Shown one piece after another: positions 20,301 to 29,907 of a stretch of 64,000 nt of DNA. Within the stretch, counting starts at the first letter, position 1, and each line of letters starts with the position of its first letter. Source of the DNA: Bacillus carboniphilus (GTDB taxonomy: Bacteria > Bacillota > Bacilli > Bacillales > JC228). The notes under the pieces were generated by a model. The model did no database searches, was not told the DNA's origin, and worked only from the letters and a program-made list of their open reading frames with translations. Made by a program: the position numbers and the translations under genes. The stretch covers positions 124,001 to 188,000 of the forward strand of contig NZ_BAAADJ010000022.1 of NCBI RefSeq assembly GCF_039522365.1, read 5' to 3'.

Positions 20301-21733
20301 GAGATAAGGTACCAGATATCGATTTGAACTTCTCAGGCGAATATCAGCCGCGTGCCCATAACTATACGAAAGAGCTGTTTGGTGAGGATTACGTATACCG
20401 TGCGGGTACGATTGGTACGGTGGCCGATAAAACAGCGTTCGGATATGTCAAAGGGTATGCGAATGATAATAATTTGACGCTTCGAAATGCGGAGGTTGAT
20501 CGCTTAGCTAAAGGGTGTACGGGAGTAAAGCGAACAACCGGTCAGCATCCAGGTGGAATTATCGTTGTTCCTGATTACATGGACATTTTTGATTTCACGC
20601 CTATTCAATTCCCTGCAGATGATAAGAATTCTGAATGGAAAACCACGCATTTTGACTTCCATTCCATCCACGATAACTTGTTAAAACTCGATATACTAGG
20701 ACACGATGATCCAACGGTTATCCGGATGCTGCAGGACTTGAGTGGAATAGATCCTAAAACGATTCCTACCGATGATCCAGAGGTTATGAAAATCTTTAGC
20801 GGCACGGAATCATTAGGAGTAACAGAAGAGCAAATTATGTGTAAAACGGGAACCCTTGGGATCCCTGAATTTGGAACCCGATTTGTTCGTCAAATGTTAG
20901 AGGATACGAAACCAACTACTTTCTCAGAACTAGTTCAAATTTCAGGTCTGTCGCATGGTACAGACGTTTGGCTCGGGAATGCACAGGAATTGATTCATAA
21001 TGGGATCTGTTCACTGAGCGAAGTTATCGGTTGTCGTGATGACATCATGGTTTACTTAATTTATCAAGGATTAGAACCATCACTAGCCTTTAAAATAATG
21101 GAGTCCGTTCGTAAAGGTAAAGGGCTACAGCCAGAAATGGAAGAAGAAATGATCAAGCAAGGTGTGCCAGCTTGGTACATTGATTCTTGTAAAAAAATCA
21201 AGTACATGTTCCCTAAAGCTCACGCGGCTGCCTACGTGTTAATGGCAGTAAGGATTGCCTACTTTAAAGTCCATCATGCATTGCTTTACTATGCTGCGTA
21301 CTTTACGGTTCGAGCAGAGGACTTTGACGTTGAAGCAATGGTTCGAGGTTCAAACGCCATTCGGGCAAAAGTAGAAGAAATTCAAGCAAAAGGCTTAGAG
21401 GCATCAACCAAGGAAAAGAACTTGTTGACTGTACTTGAACTTTCGCTTGAAATGTGTGAAAGAGGTTACTCTTTCCAAAAAGTCGACCTTTATAAATCTC
21501 ATGCAAGTGAATTTATTATTGAAGGGAACACATTGATTCCTCCATTTAACTCAATTCCAGGACTAGGAACCAATGCTGCGCTAAACATTGTGAAGGCGCG
21601 AGAAGAAGCTGAATTCCTATCCAAGGAAGACCTGCAACAACGTGGTAAAGTATCTAAAACCATTATAGAATACCTAGATAACCACGGTTGCTTAGAGGCA
21701 CTGCCGGATCAGAATCAATTATCGTTGTTTTAA
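17399..21733 (+). CDS. polC: DNA polymerase III alpha subunit, PolC type
   Basis: 1444 residues from GTG 17399, chosen over upstream ATG 17363 because GGGGGGAG sits just before it and the ATG lies in the promoter. Order of domains: N-terminal domain, OB fold ([25 protein letters not shown] trimmed core), PHP domain ([12 protein letters not shown]), an inserted DnaQ-like 3'-5' exonuclease ([31 protein letters not shown]), PHP remainder, a zinc motif (CPSC...CPNC), palm ([21 protein letters not shown]) and fingers. It is the main leading-strand replicase of low-GC Gram-positives. It ends at a strong terminator. Confidence 0.98.
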   Translation: MDEQQELERVQRQSFRTLLEQLKMTDETSARLFEDAKIIEVGIYRSTRRWHFDLYFKSVVPSELFQIFVSRLKSAFSHVVASTTFTITTDEQSVDPEKVVSYWSIVLQEIDGISPPILRRLNEQLPEAKGSKVLVSIPNETELQAIKRKYGELIQKVYSEFGFPSFTLDFQLKEPDNKQEEYERFLQEKQKEDQERALQALQEQQKQAEQASEEQLPSGPITIGYNIKNDEEIRNMVDIIEEERRIAVEGFIFDAETKELKSGRTLLTFKITDYTSSIMVKMFSRDKEDAKILEQVKKGMWARVRGSIQNDTFVRDLVMIANDFNEIATPTRLDTAPEDEKRVELHAHSPMSQMDAVSSISSLVAQASKWGHKAIALTDHSVAQSFPEAYGASKKHGIKMIYGLEANIVDDGVPIAYNPAHRSLADDTYIVFDVETTGLSAVYDTIIELAAVKMRDGEIIDRFESFADPHHPLSATTIELTGITDDMVRGAPEPGEVLEKFKEWAGDDILVAHNASFDMGFLNTGYKKMGYGNSPNPVIDTLELARFLYPEMKNHRLNTLAKKFDVELTQHHRAIYDAEATGYLLAKMLKDAQEKGIEYHDQLNDFMGEGTAYQRARPSHCTLLAQNDVGLKNLFQLISISHLQYFYRVPRIPRSLLTKYREGILIGTACDKGELFESMMQKGPEESEEVAKFYDYIEVQPPEAYQHLIELELVRDEASLRDIIQNIVALGEKLKIPVCATGNVHYLNPEDHIYREILVRSQGGANPLNRHKLPEVHFRTTNEMLDCFAFLGADKAKEIVVKNPNHVASLIGEVKPIKDDLYTPKIEGADEEVRQKSYDMARSIYGDELPEIVEARLEKELKSIIGHGFAVIYLISHKLVKKSLNDGYLVGSRGSVGSSLVATMTEITEVNPLPPHYVCPSCKHSEFFNDGSVGSGFDLPDKNCPNCGETYKKDGHDIPFETFLGFKGDKVPDIDLNFSGEYQPRAHNYTKELFGEDYVYRAGTIGTVADKTAFGYVKGYANDNNLTLRNAEVDRLAKGCTGVKRTTGQHPGGIIVVPDYMDIFDFTPIQFPADDKNSEWKTTHFDFHSIHDNLLKLDILGHDDPTVIRMLQDLSGIDPKTIPTDDPEVMKIFSGTESLGVTEEQIMCKTGTLGIPEFGTRFVRQMLEDTKPTTFSELVQISGLSHGTDVWLGNAQELIHNGICSLSEVIGCRDDIMVYLIYQGLEPSLAFKIMESVRKGKGLQPEMEEEMIKQGVPAWYIDSCKKIKYMFPKAHAAAYVLMAVRIAYFKVHHALLYYAAYFTVRAEDFDVEAMVRGSNAIRAKVEEIQAKGLEASTKEKNLLTVLELSLEMCERGYSFQKVDLYKSHASEFIIEGNTLIPPFNSIPGLGTNAALNIVKAREEAEFLSKEDLQQRGKVSKTIIEYLDNHGCLEALPDQNQLSLF

Positions 21734-21748
21734 ATAGAGCGGGACAGG

Positions 21749-21777
21749 GGGACAGGAACCTTGTCCCAGTTTTTTTT
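21749..21777 (+). terminator. Terminator after polC
   Basis: GGGACAGG pairs with CCTTGTCCC-type arm (GGGACA/TGTCCC plus two inner pairs) followed by eight T. The repeated GGGACA just upstream (21741) can pair with the same arm. Confidence 0.85.
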
Positions 21778-21785
21778 GAGTTCGG

Positions 21786-21956
21786 GAATCGCACTCAAAA
21801 TGGGAAAATTGCACTTAAAGTGAGTATTTTCGAACTCAACCATGTCATTTTCGCACTCAAACTCGTTTTTGCACTTAAATCTAAATAATCGCACTCAAAC
21901 AGGATTTTTCGCACTCAACTGACGATTTCCGCACTCAAAACCAGATTTTCGCACAT
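21786..21956. repeat. Nine-copy TTTTCGCACTCAAA array after polC
   Basis: CGCAC or its variant begins at 21790, 21810, 21831, 21852, 21870, 21890, 21910, 21930 and 21950: steps 20,21,21,18,20,20,20,20. Most copies read CGCACTCAAA, some TGCACTTAAA or CGAACTCAA, usually preceded by TTTT. Spacers differ. It starts about 13 bp after the polC terminator T-run. Confidence 0.93.
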
Positions 21957-21960
21957 ACAA

Positions 21961-22287
21961 GTGGGGCCACTTAAAATTTCCACCAATAAAAATGGTCAAA
22001 CTGTCACTAACGAGGAGACATCCCCCACTAATAAGCACCCCAAATTCGAATATCTAAGTCAACCTAGTGAGAATAATAGAAATTGAATAAAAATCACGCG
22101 GATTTACAAGCAATTTGAATAAAAACCACGCGGACTATTAGCAATTCAAAGAATTTCGGCACTCTAAACCATTTGCGCCTCCGCCAAAGCAATTTCGAAG
22201 AAGCTCATCTTCAGCTCGGCGCAAGGCAGCAAGAAGTAAACTCAGAGAAGTATATTCACGAAGCAATCAAAATCAGTAGCCTTGTCT
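21961..22287. other. Non-coding DNA with a 32-bp direct repeat and a small hairpin
   Basis: No credible gene. A 32-bp direct repeat of two copies starts at 22083 and 22115 (TTGAATAAAAA.CACGCGGA with AGCAATT at the end). TTGCGCC (22173-22179) pairs with GGCGCAA (22218-22224) around an inner GAAG...CTTC hairpin. Confidence 0.6.
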
Positions 22288-22400
22288 AGCGGAAGCGCCT
22301 AGGGGCTCGAGTCATAAGCTATCTTGCTGTGGTGGCCAAAGTGCAGGCCACCACAACAATCTATCTTATGCTTGTCGCCCCTGCCCAAGGCGCTTCCGCT
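22288..22400. repeat. 113-bp imperfect palindrome upstream of rimP
   Basis: Nested arms: AGCGGAAGCGCCT (22288-22300) with AGGCGCTTCCGCT (22388-22400), AGGGGC with GCCCCT, CATAAG with CTTATG, and GTGGTGGCC (22329-22337) with GGCCACCAC (22346-22354) around an 8-base loop. It can form one long cruciform or hairpin followed by TTTT. Elements of this look (TTGTCTAGC...GCGCTTCCGCTTTT) recur between genes in many Bacillaceae genomes as far as I recall, so it is probably a dispersed repeat. Confidence 0.85.
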
Positions 22401-22407
22401 TTTCCAT

Positions 22408-22436
22408 TTGCCTTTAATACCTGTTTATGGTATATT
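22408..22436 (+). promoter_or_regulatory. Promoter of the rimP-nusA-infB operon
   Basis: TTGCCT at 22408-22413, 17-bp spacer ending in TGG, and TATATT at 22431-22436, so both a -35 and an extended -10 are present. The leader would be about 140 nt. Confidence 0.65.
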
Positions 22437-22469
22437 TCAATTGGTAATACTATTTATAACTTCGTGGCC

Positions 22470-22491
22470 AAGAGTGGGGAAACCCACTCTT
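22470..22491 (+). promoter_or_regulatory. GNRA-capped hairpin in the rimP leader
   Basis: A perfect 9-bp stem AAGAGTGGG/CCCACTCTT closed by a GAAA tetraloop, with no T-run, so it is more likely a leader or stability element than a terminator. Confidence 0.6.
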
Positions 22492-22583
22492 TCGTATTGT
22501 GTAAGGCTTTCTAAATCAAGTTTTAGGTATAGTTCTCACGAAATTATCGAACAATTTTCTTACATAAGTGAGGAGGGAACATA

Positions 22584-23054
22584 ATGAGCAAAGTTACGGA
22601 AACCGTAGAAAGCTTAGCTATTCCAATTTTGGAACAACTACAATTAGAACTTGTAGACATTGAATACGTGAAAGAAGGACAAAATTGGTTCCTCCGTATA
22701 TACGTTGATAAGGATGCAGGTGTCGACATTGAAGAGTGTGGTCTGGTAAGTGAGAAGTTAAGCGAGAGGCTGGATGAAGTTGATCCAATCACTCATCCAT
22801 ACTTCTTGGAAGTTTCTTCTCCAGGTGCTGAAAGGCCATTGAAGAAGCCAGAACATTTTCAAAAAGCGGTTGGAAAAAATGTTCATGTGAAGACGTACGA
22901 ACCGATTGATGACGAAAAGGTATTTGAAGGAAAGTTAGTATCCTTCAATGGAGAAGAACTCACTGTTGAGTACAAGGTAAAAACCAGAGTCAAAACCATT
23001 ACCATTCCGATGGATAAGGTAGCGAAGGCTCGTTTAGCAGTGTTGTTTTCATAA
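22584..23054 (+). CDS. rimP: Ribosome maturation factor RimP
   Basis: 156 residues, the usual size. The N-terminal domain has [32 protein letters not shown] split across the two conserved blocks, and [14 protein letters not shown] is the family signature; a C-terminal SH3-like domain follows. It helps 30S assembly. GAGGAGGG precedes the ATG. It heads the nusA-infB operon, though a terminator-like hairpin separates it from nusA. Confidence 0.96.
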   Translation: MSKVTETVESLAIPILEQLQLELVDIEYVKEGQNWFLRIYVDKDAGVDIEECGLVSEKLSERLDEVDPITHPYFLEVSSPGAERPLKKPEHFQKAVGKNVHVKTYEPIDDEKVFEGKLVSFNGEELTVEYKVKTRVKTITIPMDKVAKARLAVLFS

Positions 23055-23067
23055 GAAGTCATAAGTA

Positions 23068-23092
23068 GGAAGCACATTGCTTCCGCTTTTTC
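23068..23092 (+). terminator. Terminator-like hairpin between rimP and nusA
   Basis: GGAAGCA pairs with TGCTTCC around CAT, followed by GCTTTTTC. Further downstream CTTTGCT pairs with AGCAAGG. The operon is usually continuous, so this may act as an attenuator. Confidence 0.6.
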
Positions 23093-23182
23093 TTAATTAT
23101 AATCCAGCTGTAGCGCTTTGCTCTAGGAATGTTAGAGGTAAGCAAGGCGGCTTCCGCTTTATATTGAAGGGGGATGAAGAGG

Positions 23183-24316
23183 ATGAGCAGTGAGTTGTTA
23201 GATGCTCTAACGCTGCTTGAAAAAGAAAAAGGAATTTCTAGAGATGTTATTGTTGAAGCCATTGAGGCTGCTTTAGTTTCAGCGTATCGAAGAAATTTCA
23301 ATCAAGCCCAAAATGTAAGGGTTGATTTAAATTTAGAAAAAGGCTCTATGCGAGTTTTTGCACGTAAAGAAGTAATGGAAGAAGTCGATGATCCACGCTT
23401 AGAAATGTCTCTAGAGGACGCAAAGGAAATTAGTCCAAACTATGAGATTGGTGATGTTGTAGAAATCGAGGTCACTCCACGTAACTTTGGAAGAATCGCT
23501 GCTCAAACAGCAAAGCAAGTGGTGACGCAAAGAGTACGTGAAGCGGAAAGAGGAATTATTTATTCTGAATTCGTAGATCGCGAAGAAGACATCATGACAG
23601 GGATTGTACAAAGACAGGATGGGAAGTTCACATATGTACAGCTTGGAAAGATTGAAGCTTTGCTTCCATTCAGTGAGCAAATGCCGAACGAATCCTACGA
23701 ACCACACACAAGATTAAAAGTGTTCCTTACTAAAGTTGATAAAACTTCTAAAGGACCACAAATCTTCGTTTCTAGAACACACCCAGGTCTTTTAAAACGA
23801 CTTTTTGAAATTGAAGTTCCTGAGATTTACGATGGCACAGTTGAAATTATGTCTGTAGCTCGTGAAGCGGGAGACCGTTCTAAGATCTCGGTTCGTGCAG
23901 AAAACCCAGAGGTTGATCCAGTTGGAGCATGTGTAGGACCAAAAGGTACTCGTGTTCAAGCGATTGTAAACGAATTAAAAGGTGAAAAGATTGATATTGT
24001 AAAATGGTCTGAAGATCCTGTTGAATTTGTTGCCAATGCACTTAGTCCATCGAAAGTATTAGAAGTTATTGTGGATGAATCTGAAAAAGCAACAACCGTA
24101 ATCGTACCTGATTATCAATTATCATTAGCGATTGGTAAACGTGGTCAAAATGCTCGTCTTGCAGCCAAGTTAACCGGTTGGAAAATTGATATTAAAAGTG
24201 AGACAGATGCGAGAGAATTAGGAATCTATCCACGGGATAATGCTCTAATAAATGCAAAAGATGATTATGAAGAATATGAAGAGTTTGACCAAGTAGAGGA
24301 TTCTACTGAAGAATAA
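23183..24316 (+). CDS. nusA: Transcription termination/antitermination factor NusA
   Basis: 377 residues from ATG 23183 (MSSELLDALTLLEKEKGIS), with AAGGGGG 9 bp upstream; ATG 23174 lies too close to it. The N-terminal RNAP-binding domain, an S1 domain (about 135-200) and two KH domains (PVGACVGPKGTRVQAI; SLAIGKRGQNARLAAKLTGW) are seen. The short acidic tail lacks the extra repeats of enterobacterial NusA, as is normal for Bacillota. It modulates pausing and hairpin-dependent termination, relevant to the many attenuator-like sites in this window. Confidence 0.97.
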   Translation: MSSELLDALTLLEKEKGISRDVIVEAIEAALVSAYRRNFNQAQNVRVDLNLEKGSMRVFARKEVMEEVDDPRLEMSLEDAKEISPNYEIGDVVEIEVTPRNFGRIAAQTAKQVVTQRVREAERGIIYSEFVDREEDIMTGIVQRQDGKFTYVQLGKIEALLPFSEQMPNESYEPHTRLKVFLTKVDKTSKGPQIFVSRTHPGLLKRLFEIEVPEIYDGTVEIMSVAREAGDRSKISVRAENPEVDPVGACVGPKGTRVQAIVNELKGEKIDIVKWSEDPVEFVANALSPSKVLEVIVDESEKATTVIVPDYQLSLAIGKRGQNARLAAKLTGWKIDIKSETDARELGIYPRDNALINAKDDYEEYEEFDQVEDSTEE

Positions 24317-24345
24317 TGGAACACATATATGAGAGGTGATTGGTG

Positions 24346-24618
24346 ATGGCTACAAATAAAAAGATTCCTCTCCGGAAGTGTGTAGCAACAGGCGAGATGA
24401 AGCCGAAAAAAGAAATGATTCGTGTGGTCCGTTCTAAAGAAGGCAATGTAGAAGTGGATCCTACAGGAAAAAAGTCTGGTCGCGGAGCTTACCTTTCTAA
24501 AACAAAGGAAGCTGTTGAGCTAGCAAAAAAGAAAAATGTATTTTCCCATCACCTAGAGGTTCAAGTACCAGACGAAGTATATGAAGAACTAATGAAATTT
24601 GTTGAAAAGGAGAGCTAG
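24346..24618 (+). CDS. rnpM: RnpM (YlxR), RNA-binding modulator of RNase P
   Basis: 90 residues from ATG 24346, with GAGAGGTGA 7 bp upstream; an in-frame TTG at 24340 is less likely. It shows the YlxR signature: PLRKCVATGEMKPKKEMIRVV and DPTGKKSGRGAYL. YlxR of B. subtilis has recently been described as binding RNase P RNA and renamed RnpM. It lies between nusA and ylxQ as in almost all Bacillota. Confidence 0.92.
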   Translation: MATNKKIPLRKCVATGEMKPKKEMIRVVRSKEGNVEVDPTGKKSGRGAYLSKTKEAVELAKKKNVFSHHLEVQVPDEVYEELMKFVEKES

Positions 24619-24625
24619 CCTTTTC

Positions 24626-24934
24626 ATGACCAATAATAATTGGATGTCCCTATTAGGGCTTGCTAATCGTGCACGGAAGGTAGTTTCTGGGGAAGAACAA
24701 GTGATACAAGAAATTAGAAGAGGGAAAGCAAAGCTTGTCCTCTTGAGCAGGGATGCATCTGACAACACGACAAAGAAGGTAATGGATAAAAGTCATCATT
24801 ATAAAGTTCCAGTCCGTCTTGTTGAGAGTCGTGACGTGTTAGGTCATTCCATTGGTAAACCTTCTCGCGTAGTAGTGTGCATTACTGATGGGGGTTTTGC
24901 TTCGAGCGTAATGAGACTGCTTGAGGAAATTTAG
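24626..24934 (+). CDS. ylxQ: YlxQ, L7Ae-family RNA-binding protein
   Basis: 102 residues from ATG 24626; AAAGGAGAG lies 11 bp upstream inside the end of rnpM. The L7Ae/L30e fold is shown by LGLANRARKVVSGEEQV, GKAKLVLLSRDAS and the RVVVCITDGGFA end. Family members bind kink-turns in RNA; the biological target in Bacillus is not well established. Within the nusA-infB operon. Confidence 0.92.
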   Translation: MTNNNWMSLLGLANRARKVVSGEEQVIQEIRRGKAKLVLLSRDASDNTTKKVMDKSHHYKVPVRLVESRDVLGHSIGKPSRVVVCITDGGFASSVMRLLEEI

Positions 24935-24949
24935 CGGGGGTGAATAATT

Positions 24950-27184
24950 ATGAGTAAAGTGCGTGTCTATGAATTCGCTAAAAAACATAATGTTTCAAGT
25001 AAGGTAGTTATAGAAAAACTAAAAGAGATTAATATTGAGGTATCTAACCATATGTCCACTATCGAAGATTCGGTAATTCCGAAGCTAGAAAATGCCTTAA
25101 AGCCTAATTCAGGCGGGGGAAGTAAGAAACCGGAAGAGAAGAAGAACACTCAACCTGCCGGACAGACAAAGGAAGCTGACGGGAGCAAGAAAAAGAACTT
25201 TGAGGAAGCAGATGATGATTTGGAACCACGTAAAGTAAAGGTGAAATCTCCTGCTCCAAAAGCACGTGAAGGTAAAAAGCACGAGAATGAAAACCAAAAG
25301 AAAGAATCAAAGGTGTTGACTAAGGGGAAAAATAATAAAGGGAAACCTCAAAATGGCAGAAACCAACATAGAGGTGGAAACCATTCTCCAACCCCACAAG
25401 CTAGTCAACCGAAAAAGAAAGAAAAAGAACTACCTACTAAAATTACATTTAAAGAATCACTAACGGTAGCAGAGTTAGCGAAGAAATTACACAAAGAACC
25501 ATCTGAAATCATTAAAAAGCTATTTATGCTAGGTGTTATGGCAACGATTAACCAAACACTTGATAAAGATGCGATTGAGCTTGTTGCTACAGATTATGGT
25601 GTAGAAGTAGAAGAAGAGGTAGTTATTGACACAACAGATCTAAATGTCTACATGACAGAAGATGCGGACGATGCTACAGTCGAACGCCCAGCTGTTGTAA
25701 CCATCATGGGACACGTTGACCATGGTAAAACAACCCTCCTTGACTCCATTCGTAACACAAAGGTTACAGAAGGAGAAGCAGGTGGAATTACACAGCATAT
25801 TGGTGCCTACCAAATTGATCTGGATGGTAAGAAAATCACGTTCCTAGATACTCCAGGTCACGCGGCTTTTACAACGATGCGTGCTCGCGGAGCTCAAGTA
25901 ACGGATATTACCATTATCGTAGTTGCTGCAGATGATGGTGTTATGCCACAAACGGTTGAGGCTATTAACCACGCCAAAGCTGCAGAGGTTCCAATTATTG
26001 TAGCTGTGAATAAGATGGATAAGCCAACGGCAAACCCAGATCGTGTAATGCAAGAACTGACTGAACACGGGTTAGTTCCAGAAGCATGGGGTGGAGAAAC
26101 AATCTTTGTTCCACTATCAGCATTATCTGGAGATGGAATCGATACCCTTCTTGAGATGATAGTTCTTGTTAGTGAAATGGAAGAGCTGAAAGCTAATCCT
26201 GATAGAAAAGCATACGGAACTGTTATTGAAGCTCAGCTTGATAAAGGACGAGGTTCTGTTGCCACGTTACTCGTACAAAATGGAACACTACACGTTGGGG
26301 ATCCCATTGTAGTAGGTAATACATTTGGTCGTGTACGTGCAATGGTGAATGACCTTGGTAGACGTGTGAAAGAAGCAGGACCATCTACTCCAGTAGAAAT
26401 CACGGGTCTAAATGATGTACCACAAGCGGGAGATCGCTTTGTTGTCTTGGAAGACGAGAAATCAGCTCGACAAGTGGGTGAATCAAGAGCACAACAAGCT
26501 CTTCAAGCTCAACGTAATGAAAAGTCTAAAGTAACGCTTGAAACTCTATTTGAACAAATGAAGCAAGGCGAAGTGAAGGACCTAAACGTAGTCATCAAAG
26601 CTGACGTTCAAGGTTCTGCGGAAGCTTTAGCTGCTTCTCTAAATAAAATTGATGTTGAAGGTGTTAACGTTAAAATTGTTCACACAGGTGTTGGAGCCAT
26701 TAATGAATCCGACATTATTTTAGCCTCTGCATCTAATGCCATTGTCGTAGGTTTCAATGTGCGTCCTGATGTGAATGCTAAACGTGCTGCGGAACAAGAG
26801 GATGTTGAAATCCGTCTACATCGTATTATCTACAAAGTAATCGATGAAATTGAAGCAGCGATGAAAGGAATGCTTGATCCAGAATTCGAAGAGAAAGTGA
26901 TTGGTCAAGCAGAAGTTCGTACTACCTTCAAAGTATCTAAAATCGGTACTATTGCTGGTAGCTATGTAACAGATGGTAAAATCACTAGAGACTCTGGCGT
27001 CCGCTTAATTCGTGACGGTGTCGTTGTTTTCGAAGGTGAAGTAGATGCTCTGAAACGTTTTAAAGACGACGTAAAAGAAGTGGCTACAAACTACGAATGT
27101 GGTATTACAATCAAGAACTTCAACGATATCAAGGAAGGCGATATCATTGAAGCATATGTAATGGAAGAAGTGGAAAGAACTTGA
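24950..27184 (+). CDS. infB: Translation initiation factor IF-2
   Basis: 744 residues. A short N-terminal IF2-N domain and a long charged linker (about 50-165) precede a second IF2-N segment and the G domain with [12 protein letters not shown] (G1), DTPGHAAF (G3) and NKMDKP (G4), then domains II, III and IV; the last binds fMet-tRNA. It is a GTPase that positions initiator tRNA on the 30S subunit. Its TGA overlaps the TTG start of ylxP by four bases. Confidence 0.98.
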   Translation: MSKVRVYEFAKKHNVSSKVVIEKLKEINIEVSNHMSTIEDSVIPKLENALKPNSGGGSKKPEEKKNTQPAGQTKEADGSKKKNFEEADDDLEPRKVKVKSPAPKAREGKKHENENQKKESKVLTKGKNNKGKPQNGRNQHRGGNHSPTPQASQPKKKEKELPTKITFKESLTVAELAKKLHKEPSEIIKKLFMLGVMATINQTLDKDAIELVATDYGVEVEEEVVIDTTDLNVYMTEDADDATVERPAVVTIMGHVDHGKTTLLDSIRNTKVTEGEAGGITQHIGAYQIDLDGKKITFLDTPGHAAFTTMRARGAQVTDITIIVVAADDGVMPQTVEAINHAKAAEVPIIVAVNKMDKPTANPDRVMQELTEHGLVPEAWGGETIFVPLSALSGDGIDTLLEMIVLVSEMEELKANPDRKAYGTVIEAQLDKGRGSVATLLVQNGTLHVGDPIVVGNTFGRVRAMVNDLGRRVKEAGPSTPVEITGLNDVPQAGDRFVVLEDEKSARQVGESRAQQALQAQRNEKSKVTLETLFEQMKQGEVKDLNVVIKADVQGSAEALAASLNKIDVEGVNVKIVHTGVGAINESDIILASASNAIVVGFNVRPDVNAKRAAEQEDVEIRLHRIIYKVIDEIEAAMKGMLDPEFEEKVIGQAEVRTTFKVSKIGTIAGSYVTDGKITRDSGVRLIRDGVVVFEGEVDALKRFKDDVKEVATNYECGITIKNFNDIKEGDIIEAYVMEEVERT

Positions 27185-27459
27185 TCATAAGCGCTACCAT
27201 AGAGTGTATGATCTATGACGCCCGCTCCTTGAAGGAGAAGCGGGCGGTTTTACAAAGAATTATGACGAGGTTAAAACAGACGTTTAATATTGCAGTAGCA
27301 GAGGTTGAACACCAGGATGTTTGGCAACGAACAACCATTGCCATCGTTACGGTCAATTCTTCACATGTAACGGCTGAAAAGGAAATCCAAAGAGCTTTAC
27401 AGTTCATTGATTCCTTTCCAGAGATTGAACGGACTGTTACGGAAGTAGAACGGCTATAA
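27181..27459 (+). CDS. ylxP: YlxP, DUF503 family protein
   Basis: 92 residues with TTG start overlapping the infB stop, so translation is probably coupled. The family pattern is clear: [14 protein letters not shown] near residue 13, [21 protein letters not shown] in the middle and [17 protein letters not shown] at the end. Function unknown; its constant place between infB and rbfA suggests a role in translation or ribosome assembly, which is inference. Confidence 0.92.
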   Translation: MIISATIECMIYDARSLKEKRAVLQRIMTRLKQTFNIAVAEVEHQDVWQRTTIAIVTVNSSHVTAEKEIQRALQFIDSFPEIERTVTEVERL

Positions 27460-27473
27460 CAGAGGTGATTAAA

Positions 27474-27836
27474 ATGAGTTTAAGAGCCAACCGAGTCGGA
27501 GAACAGATGAAAAAAGAACTCGGAGACATTATTGGCAGAAAAATAAAAGACCCACGCATCGGCTTCGTAACGGTTACGGATGTTCGTGTAACAGGGGACT
27601 TGCAACAAGCCAAAGTGTATATCTCCGTTTTAGGTGACGAAGAGAAGAAACAAGAATCCTTAAAGGCATTAGCAAAAGCTAAAGGATTCATTCGAACAGA
27701 AATTGGACAAAGAATCCGCCTTCGTAAAACACCTGAGATTCTATTTGAGATTGATGAAGCGTTTGAATACGGAAATCGAATCGAACATCTTCTTCATGAA
27801 ATCAAAAAGGATGAAAATCATACCGAAGACAATTAG
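27474..27836 (+). CDS. rbfA: Ribosome-binding factor A
   Basis: 120 residues from ATG 27474 ([12 protein letters not shown]). The in-frame GTG 27465 lies inside the AGAGGTGAT ribosome site and is rejected. KH-like fold: [21 protein letters not shown] and [12 protein letters not shown]. It aids 16S 5' end maturation and cold-sensitive 30S assembly. A terminator overlaps its stop codon. Confidence 0.96.
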   Translation: MSLRANRVGEQMKKELGDIIGRKIKDPRIGFVTVTDVRVTGDLQQAKVYISVLGDEEKKQESLKALAKAKGFIRTEIGQRIRLRKTPEILFEIDEAFEYGNRIEHLLHEIKKDENHTEDN

Positions 27837-27861
27837 GATTGGTTAACCCCCAATCCTTTTT
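27835..27861 (+). terminator. Terminator after rbfA
   Basis: An 8-bp stem AGGATTGG/CCAATCCT followed by TTTTT, placed directly at the end of rbfA and 30 bp before truB; it may attenuate truB-ribF. Confidence 0.8.
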
Positions 27862-27891
27862 GCGTTCGCTAAAGAAGGAGCTGAATCTTCT

Positions 27892-28803
27892 ATGGATGGA
27901 ATTTTACCATTATTAAAGCCCAAAGGGTTCACGTCTCATGATTGTGTCATGAAAATGAGGGGCATTTTTCAAACGAAAAAGGTTGGTCATACGGGAACCT
28001 TAGATCCGGATGTAACCGGTGTATTACCAATCTGTATCGGAAAGGCGACCCGAATTAGTGAATACCTTTTAAATAGCCCTAAAGGATACGAAGGCTCTGT
28101 TACCATCGGAAAATCTACCACAACGGAGGATGCTTCTGGTGAGGTAGTGGATAACAAGCAGTGTGCAGCTGTAACGCGAGAAGATGTCGTAGAGGCAATG
28201 GAAAAGCTGACGGGCACATTTATTCAGATCCCCCCGATGTACTCAGCCGTAAAAGTGAACGGAAAGAAATTATATGAGTATGCACGGGAAGGGAAAGAAG
28301 TGGAAAGACCTCAAAGGGAAATAACCGTCTTCAATTGGACATTAGAGAGTGACGGAGAAGTCTTTGAAGGACCGTATCCTACGTTCCGTTTTTCCGTTCA
28401 ATGTAGTAAAGGGACGTATATTCGGACGCTTGCTGTCATGATTGGGGAACTGCTGGGTTATCCTGCACATATGTCTGATTTACAACGAACGAAATCTTCT
28501 ATTTTTACCTTGTCGGACTGTAAGACTTTCCAAGAACTCCAGGAAGCTAAAGAAAACGGAGAATTGGCTTCTCTATTAGTACCGATTTCTGAAGCGCTTC
28601 AAGATTTGCCCAATTATACGATAAATGATACATTAGCTAAGAAAGTGTTAAATGGGCTGGTTCTGGAAAAGAGACAACTTCCTTTTTATAAGGGTGAAGA
28701 GTTGTTTTTATTTATGGATGAATCCAAGGAGGCCTTGGCTATTTATCGCGAGCATCCCACAAAGCCCGATTTAGTGAAACCGGATAAAGTGTTTCATTTT
28801 TAG
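27892..28803 (+). CDS. truB: tRNA pseudouridine(55) synthase
   Basis: 303 residues. The catalytic D38 is in VGHTGTLDPDVTGVLP; PPMYSAVKVNGKKLYEYAREG and CSKGTYIRTL are family blocks, and the C-terminal PUA-like tail is present. It makes the T-loop pseudouridine 55 of tRNAs. AGAAGGAG precedes the ATG. Confidence 0.97.
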   Translation: MDGILPLLKPKGFTSHDCVMKMRGIFQTKKVGHTGTLDPDVTGVLPICIGKATRISEYLLNSPKGYEGSVTIGKSTTTEDASGEVVDNKQCAAVTREDVVEAMEKLTGTFIQIPPMYSAVKVNGKKLYEYAREGKEVERPQREITVFNWTLESDGEVFEGPYPTFRFSVQCSKGTYIRTLAVMIGELLGYPAHMSDLQRTKSSIFTLSDCKTFQELQEAKENGELASLLVPISEALQDLPNYTINDTLAKKVLNGLVLEKRQLPFYKGEELFLFMDESKEALAIYREHPTKPDLVKPDKVFHF

Positions 28804-28828
28804 TAGAGATTAAAGGAGTTTAGGGACA

Positions 28829-29767
28829 TTGGAAGTCATTTCAGTTAGTTATCCTCATTCATATAATAAAGAAGATTTTCAAGAGTCTGCAATGGCAATT
28901 GGATTTTTTGATGGCGTTCATTTGGGTCATCAGAAAGTAATTAAGACTGCGATTGAATATGCCAAAGCGCATAATATGAAAAGTGCAGTTATGACATTTG
29001 ATCCTCATCCATCCGTAGTACTGGGGAAAAATGTACAAAACGTTGAAATGATTACACCCATGCAGGAAAAGATTGAACAAATAAGAGCATTAGGTGTGGA
29101 TTATCTTTTTGTCGTGAACTTTTCGGAGGCGTTTTCAAAATTACAACCACAAGAATTTGTGGACCAATTTATCATTGGGTTAAATGTTCAGCATGTAGTA
29201 GCAGGCTTTGATTTTTCATATGGTCGTTTTGGAAAAGGAAAGATGGATACATTGCCGGAATTCTCAAGGGGCAAGTTTACGCAAACAACAGTAGAGAAGT
29301 ACGAAAAGGAAGAAATCAAGGTCAGCTCAACGGCCATTCGTTCGTTTTTGAAAGAAGGGCGAATGGATAAGGTAAAAGAGTTTTTAGGTCGATATTATTC
29401 TGTAAAAGGGACCGTTATACATGGTCATAAACGTGGCCGTCAAATCGGATTTCCGACAGCGAATATAAAACTCGATCAAGATTCATTAAAGCCACCGGTT
29501 GGTGTATATGCGGTTCAAGTTCAAGTCAAGGGTCAGTGGTACATAGGAGTCTGTAACTTCGGATACAAACCAACATTTGATGATGGGCCACTTGAACCCC
29601 AGGCAGAAGTCCATATTTTTGATTTTTCAGAGGATATATATGGCGAAACCATTGTGGTTCGTTGGCATAAGAGACTTCGTGATGAGAAAAAATTCCCTGA
29701 CATTGATGAATTGATTAGGCAAATAAAGCAGGATGCTGAGGATGCAAAGGCCTTTTTTAGAGAATAG
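28829..29767 (+). CDS. ribF: Bifunctional riboflavin kinase/FAD synthetase
   Basis: 312 residues; also called ribC in B. subtilis. The N-terminal adenylyltransferase domain has AIGFFDGVHLGHQKVI and the C-terminal kinase domain has GHKRGRQIGFPTANIKL. It converts riboflavin to FMN and FAD. The TTG start is supported by AAAGGAG 10 bp upstream. It follows truB by 25 bp and precedes rpsO, which has its own promoter. Confidence 0.96.
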   Translation: MEVISVSYPHSYNKEDFQESAMAIGFFDGVHLGHQKVIKTAIEYAKAHNMKSAVMTFDPHPSVVLGKNVQNVEMITPMQEKIEQIRALGVDYLFVVNFSEAFSKLQPQEFVDQFIIGLNVQHVVAGFDFSYGRFGKGKMDTLPEFSRGKFTQTTVEKYEKEEIKVSSTAIRSFLKEGRMDKVKEFLGRYYSVKGTVIHGHKRGRQIGFPTANIKLDQDSLKPPVGVYAVQVQVKGQWYIGVCNFGYKPTFDDGPLEPQAEVHIFDFSEDIYGETIVVRWHKRLRDEKKFPDIDELIRQIKQDAEDAKAFFRE

Positions 29768-29787
29768 TCTGATAGTAACGTCTAAGC

Positions 29788-29816
29788 TTGATTTTTTATG
29801 GATAAAATAGTATGCT
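29788..29816 (+). promoter_or_regulatory. Sigma-A promoter of rpsO
   Basis: TTGATT at 29788-29793, 17-bp spacer, TATGCT at 29811-29816; a leader of about 85 nt follows. Confidence 0.6.
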
Positions 29817-29833
29817 ATGTAACGTAGTATTGA

Positions 29834-29877
29834 ACCGTTGCTTGGCAACTCGACTCACCAACGGTTGCTCAGTAACC
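29834..29877 (+). promoter_or_regulatory. Structured rpsO leader, candidate S15-binding site
   Basis: ACCGTTG (29834-29840) pairs with CAACGGT (29859-29865); the 3' arm can alternatively join GGTT with AACC (29874-29877). Leaders of rpsO in Bacillaceae are known to bind S15 for autoregulation; the match to that fold is by position and stem pattern only. Confidence 0.5.
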
Positions 29878-29907
29878 GGGGATTTTAAATTTTAGGAGGT
29901 GAAAAGG

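Noticed and set aside
21688-21888. 66-codon + strand frame running off the end of polC into the repeat array
   Set aside because: It starts inside polC without a site and its sequence is read-through of terminator and repeat DNA.
22324-22584. Frames of 86 and 61 codons before rimP
   Set aside because: They cross the long palindrome and leader hairpin and have no ribosome site; the sequence is explained by those structures.
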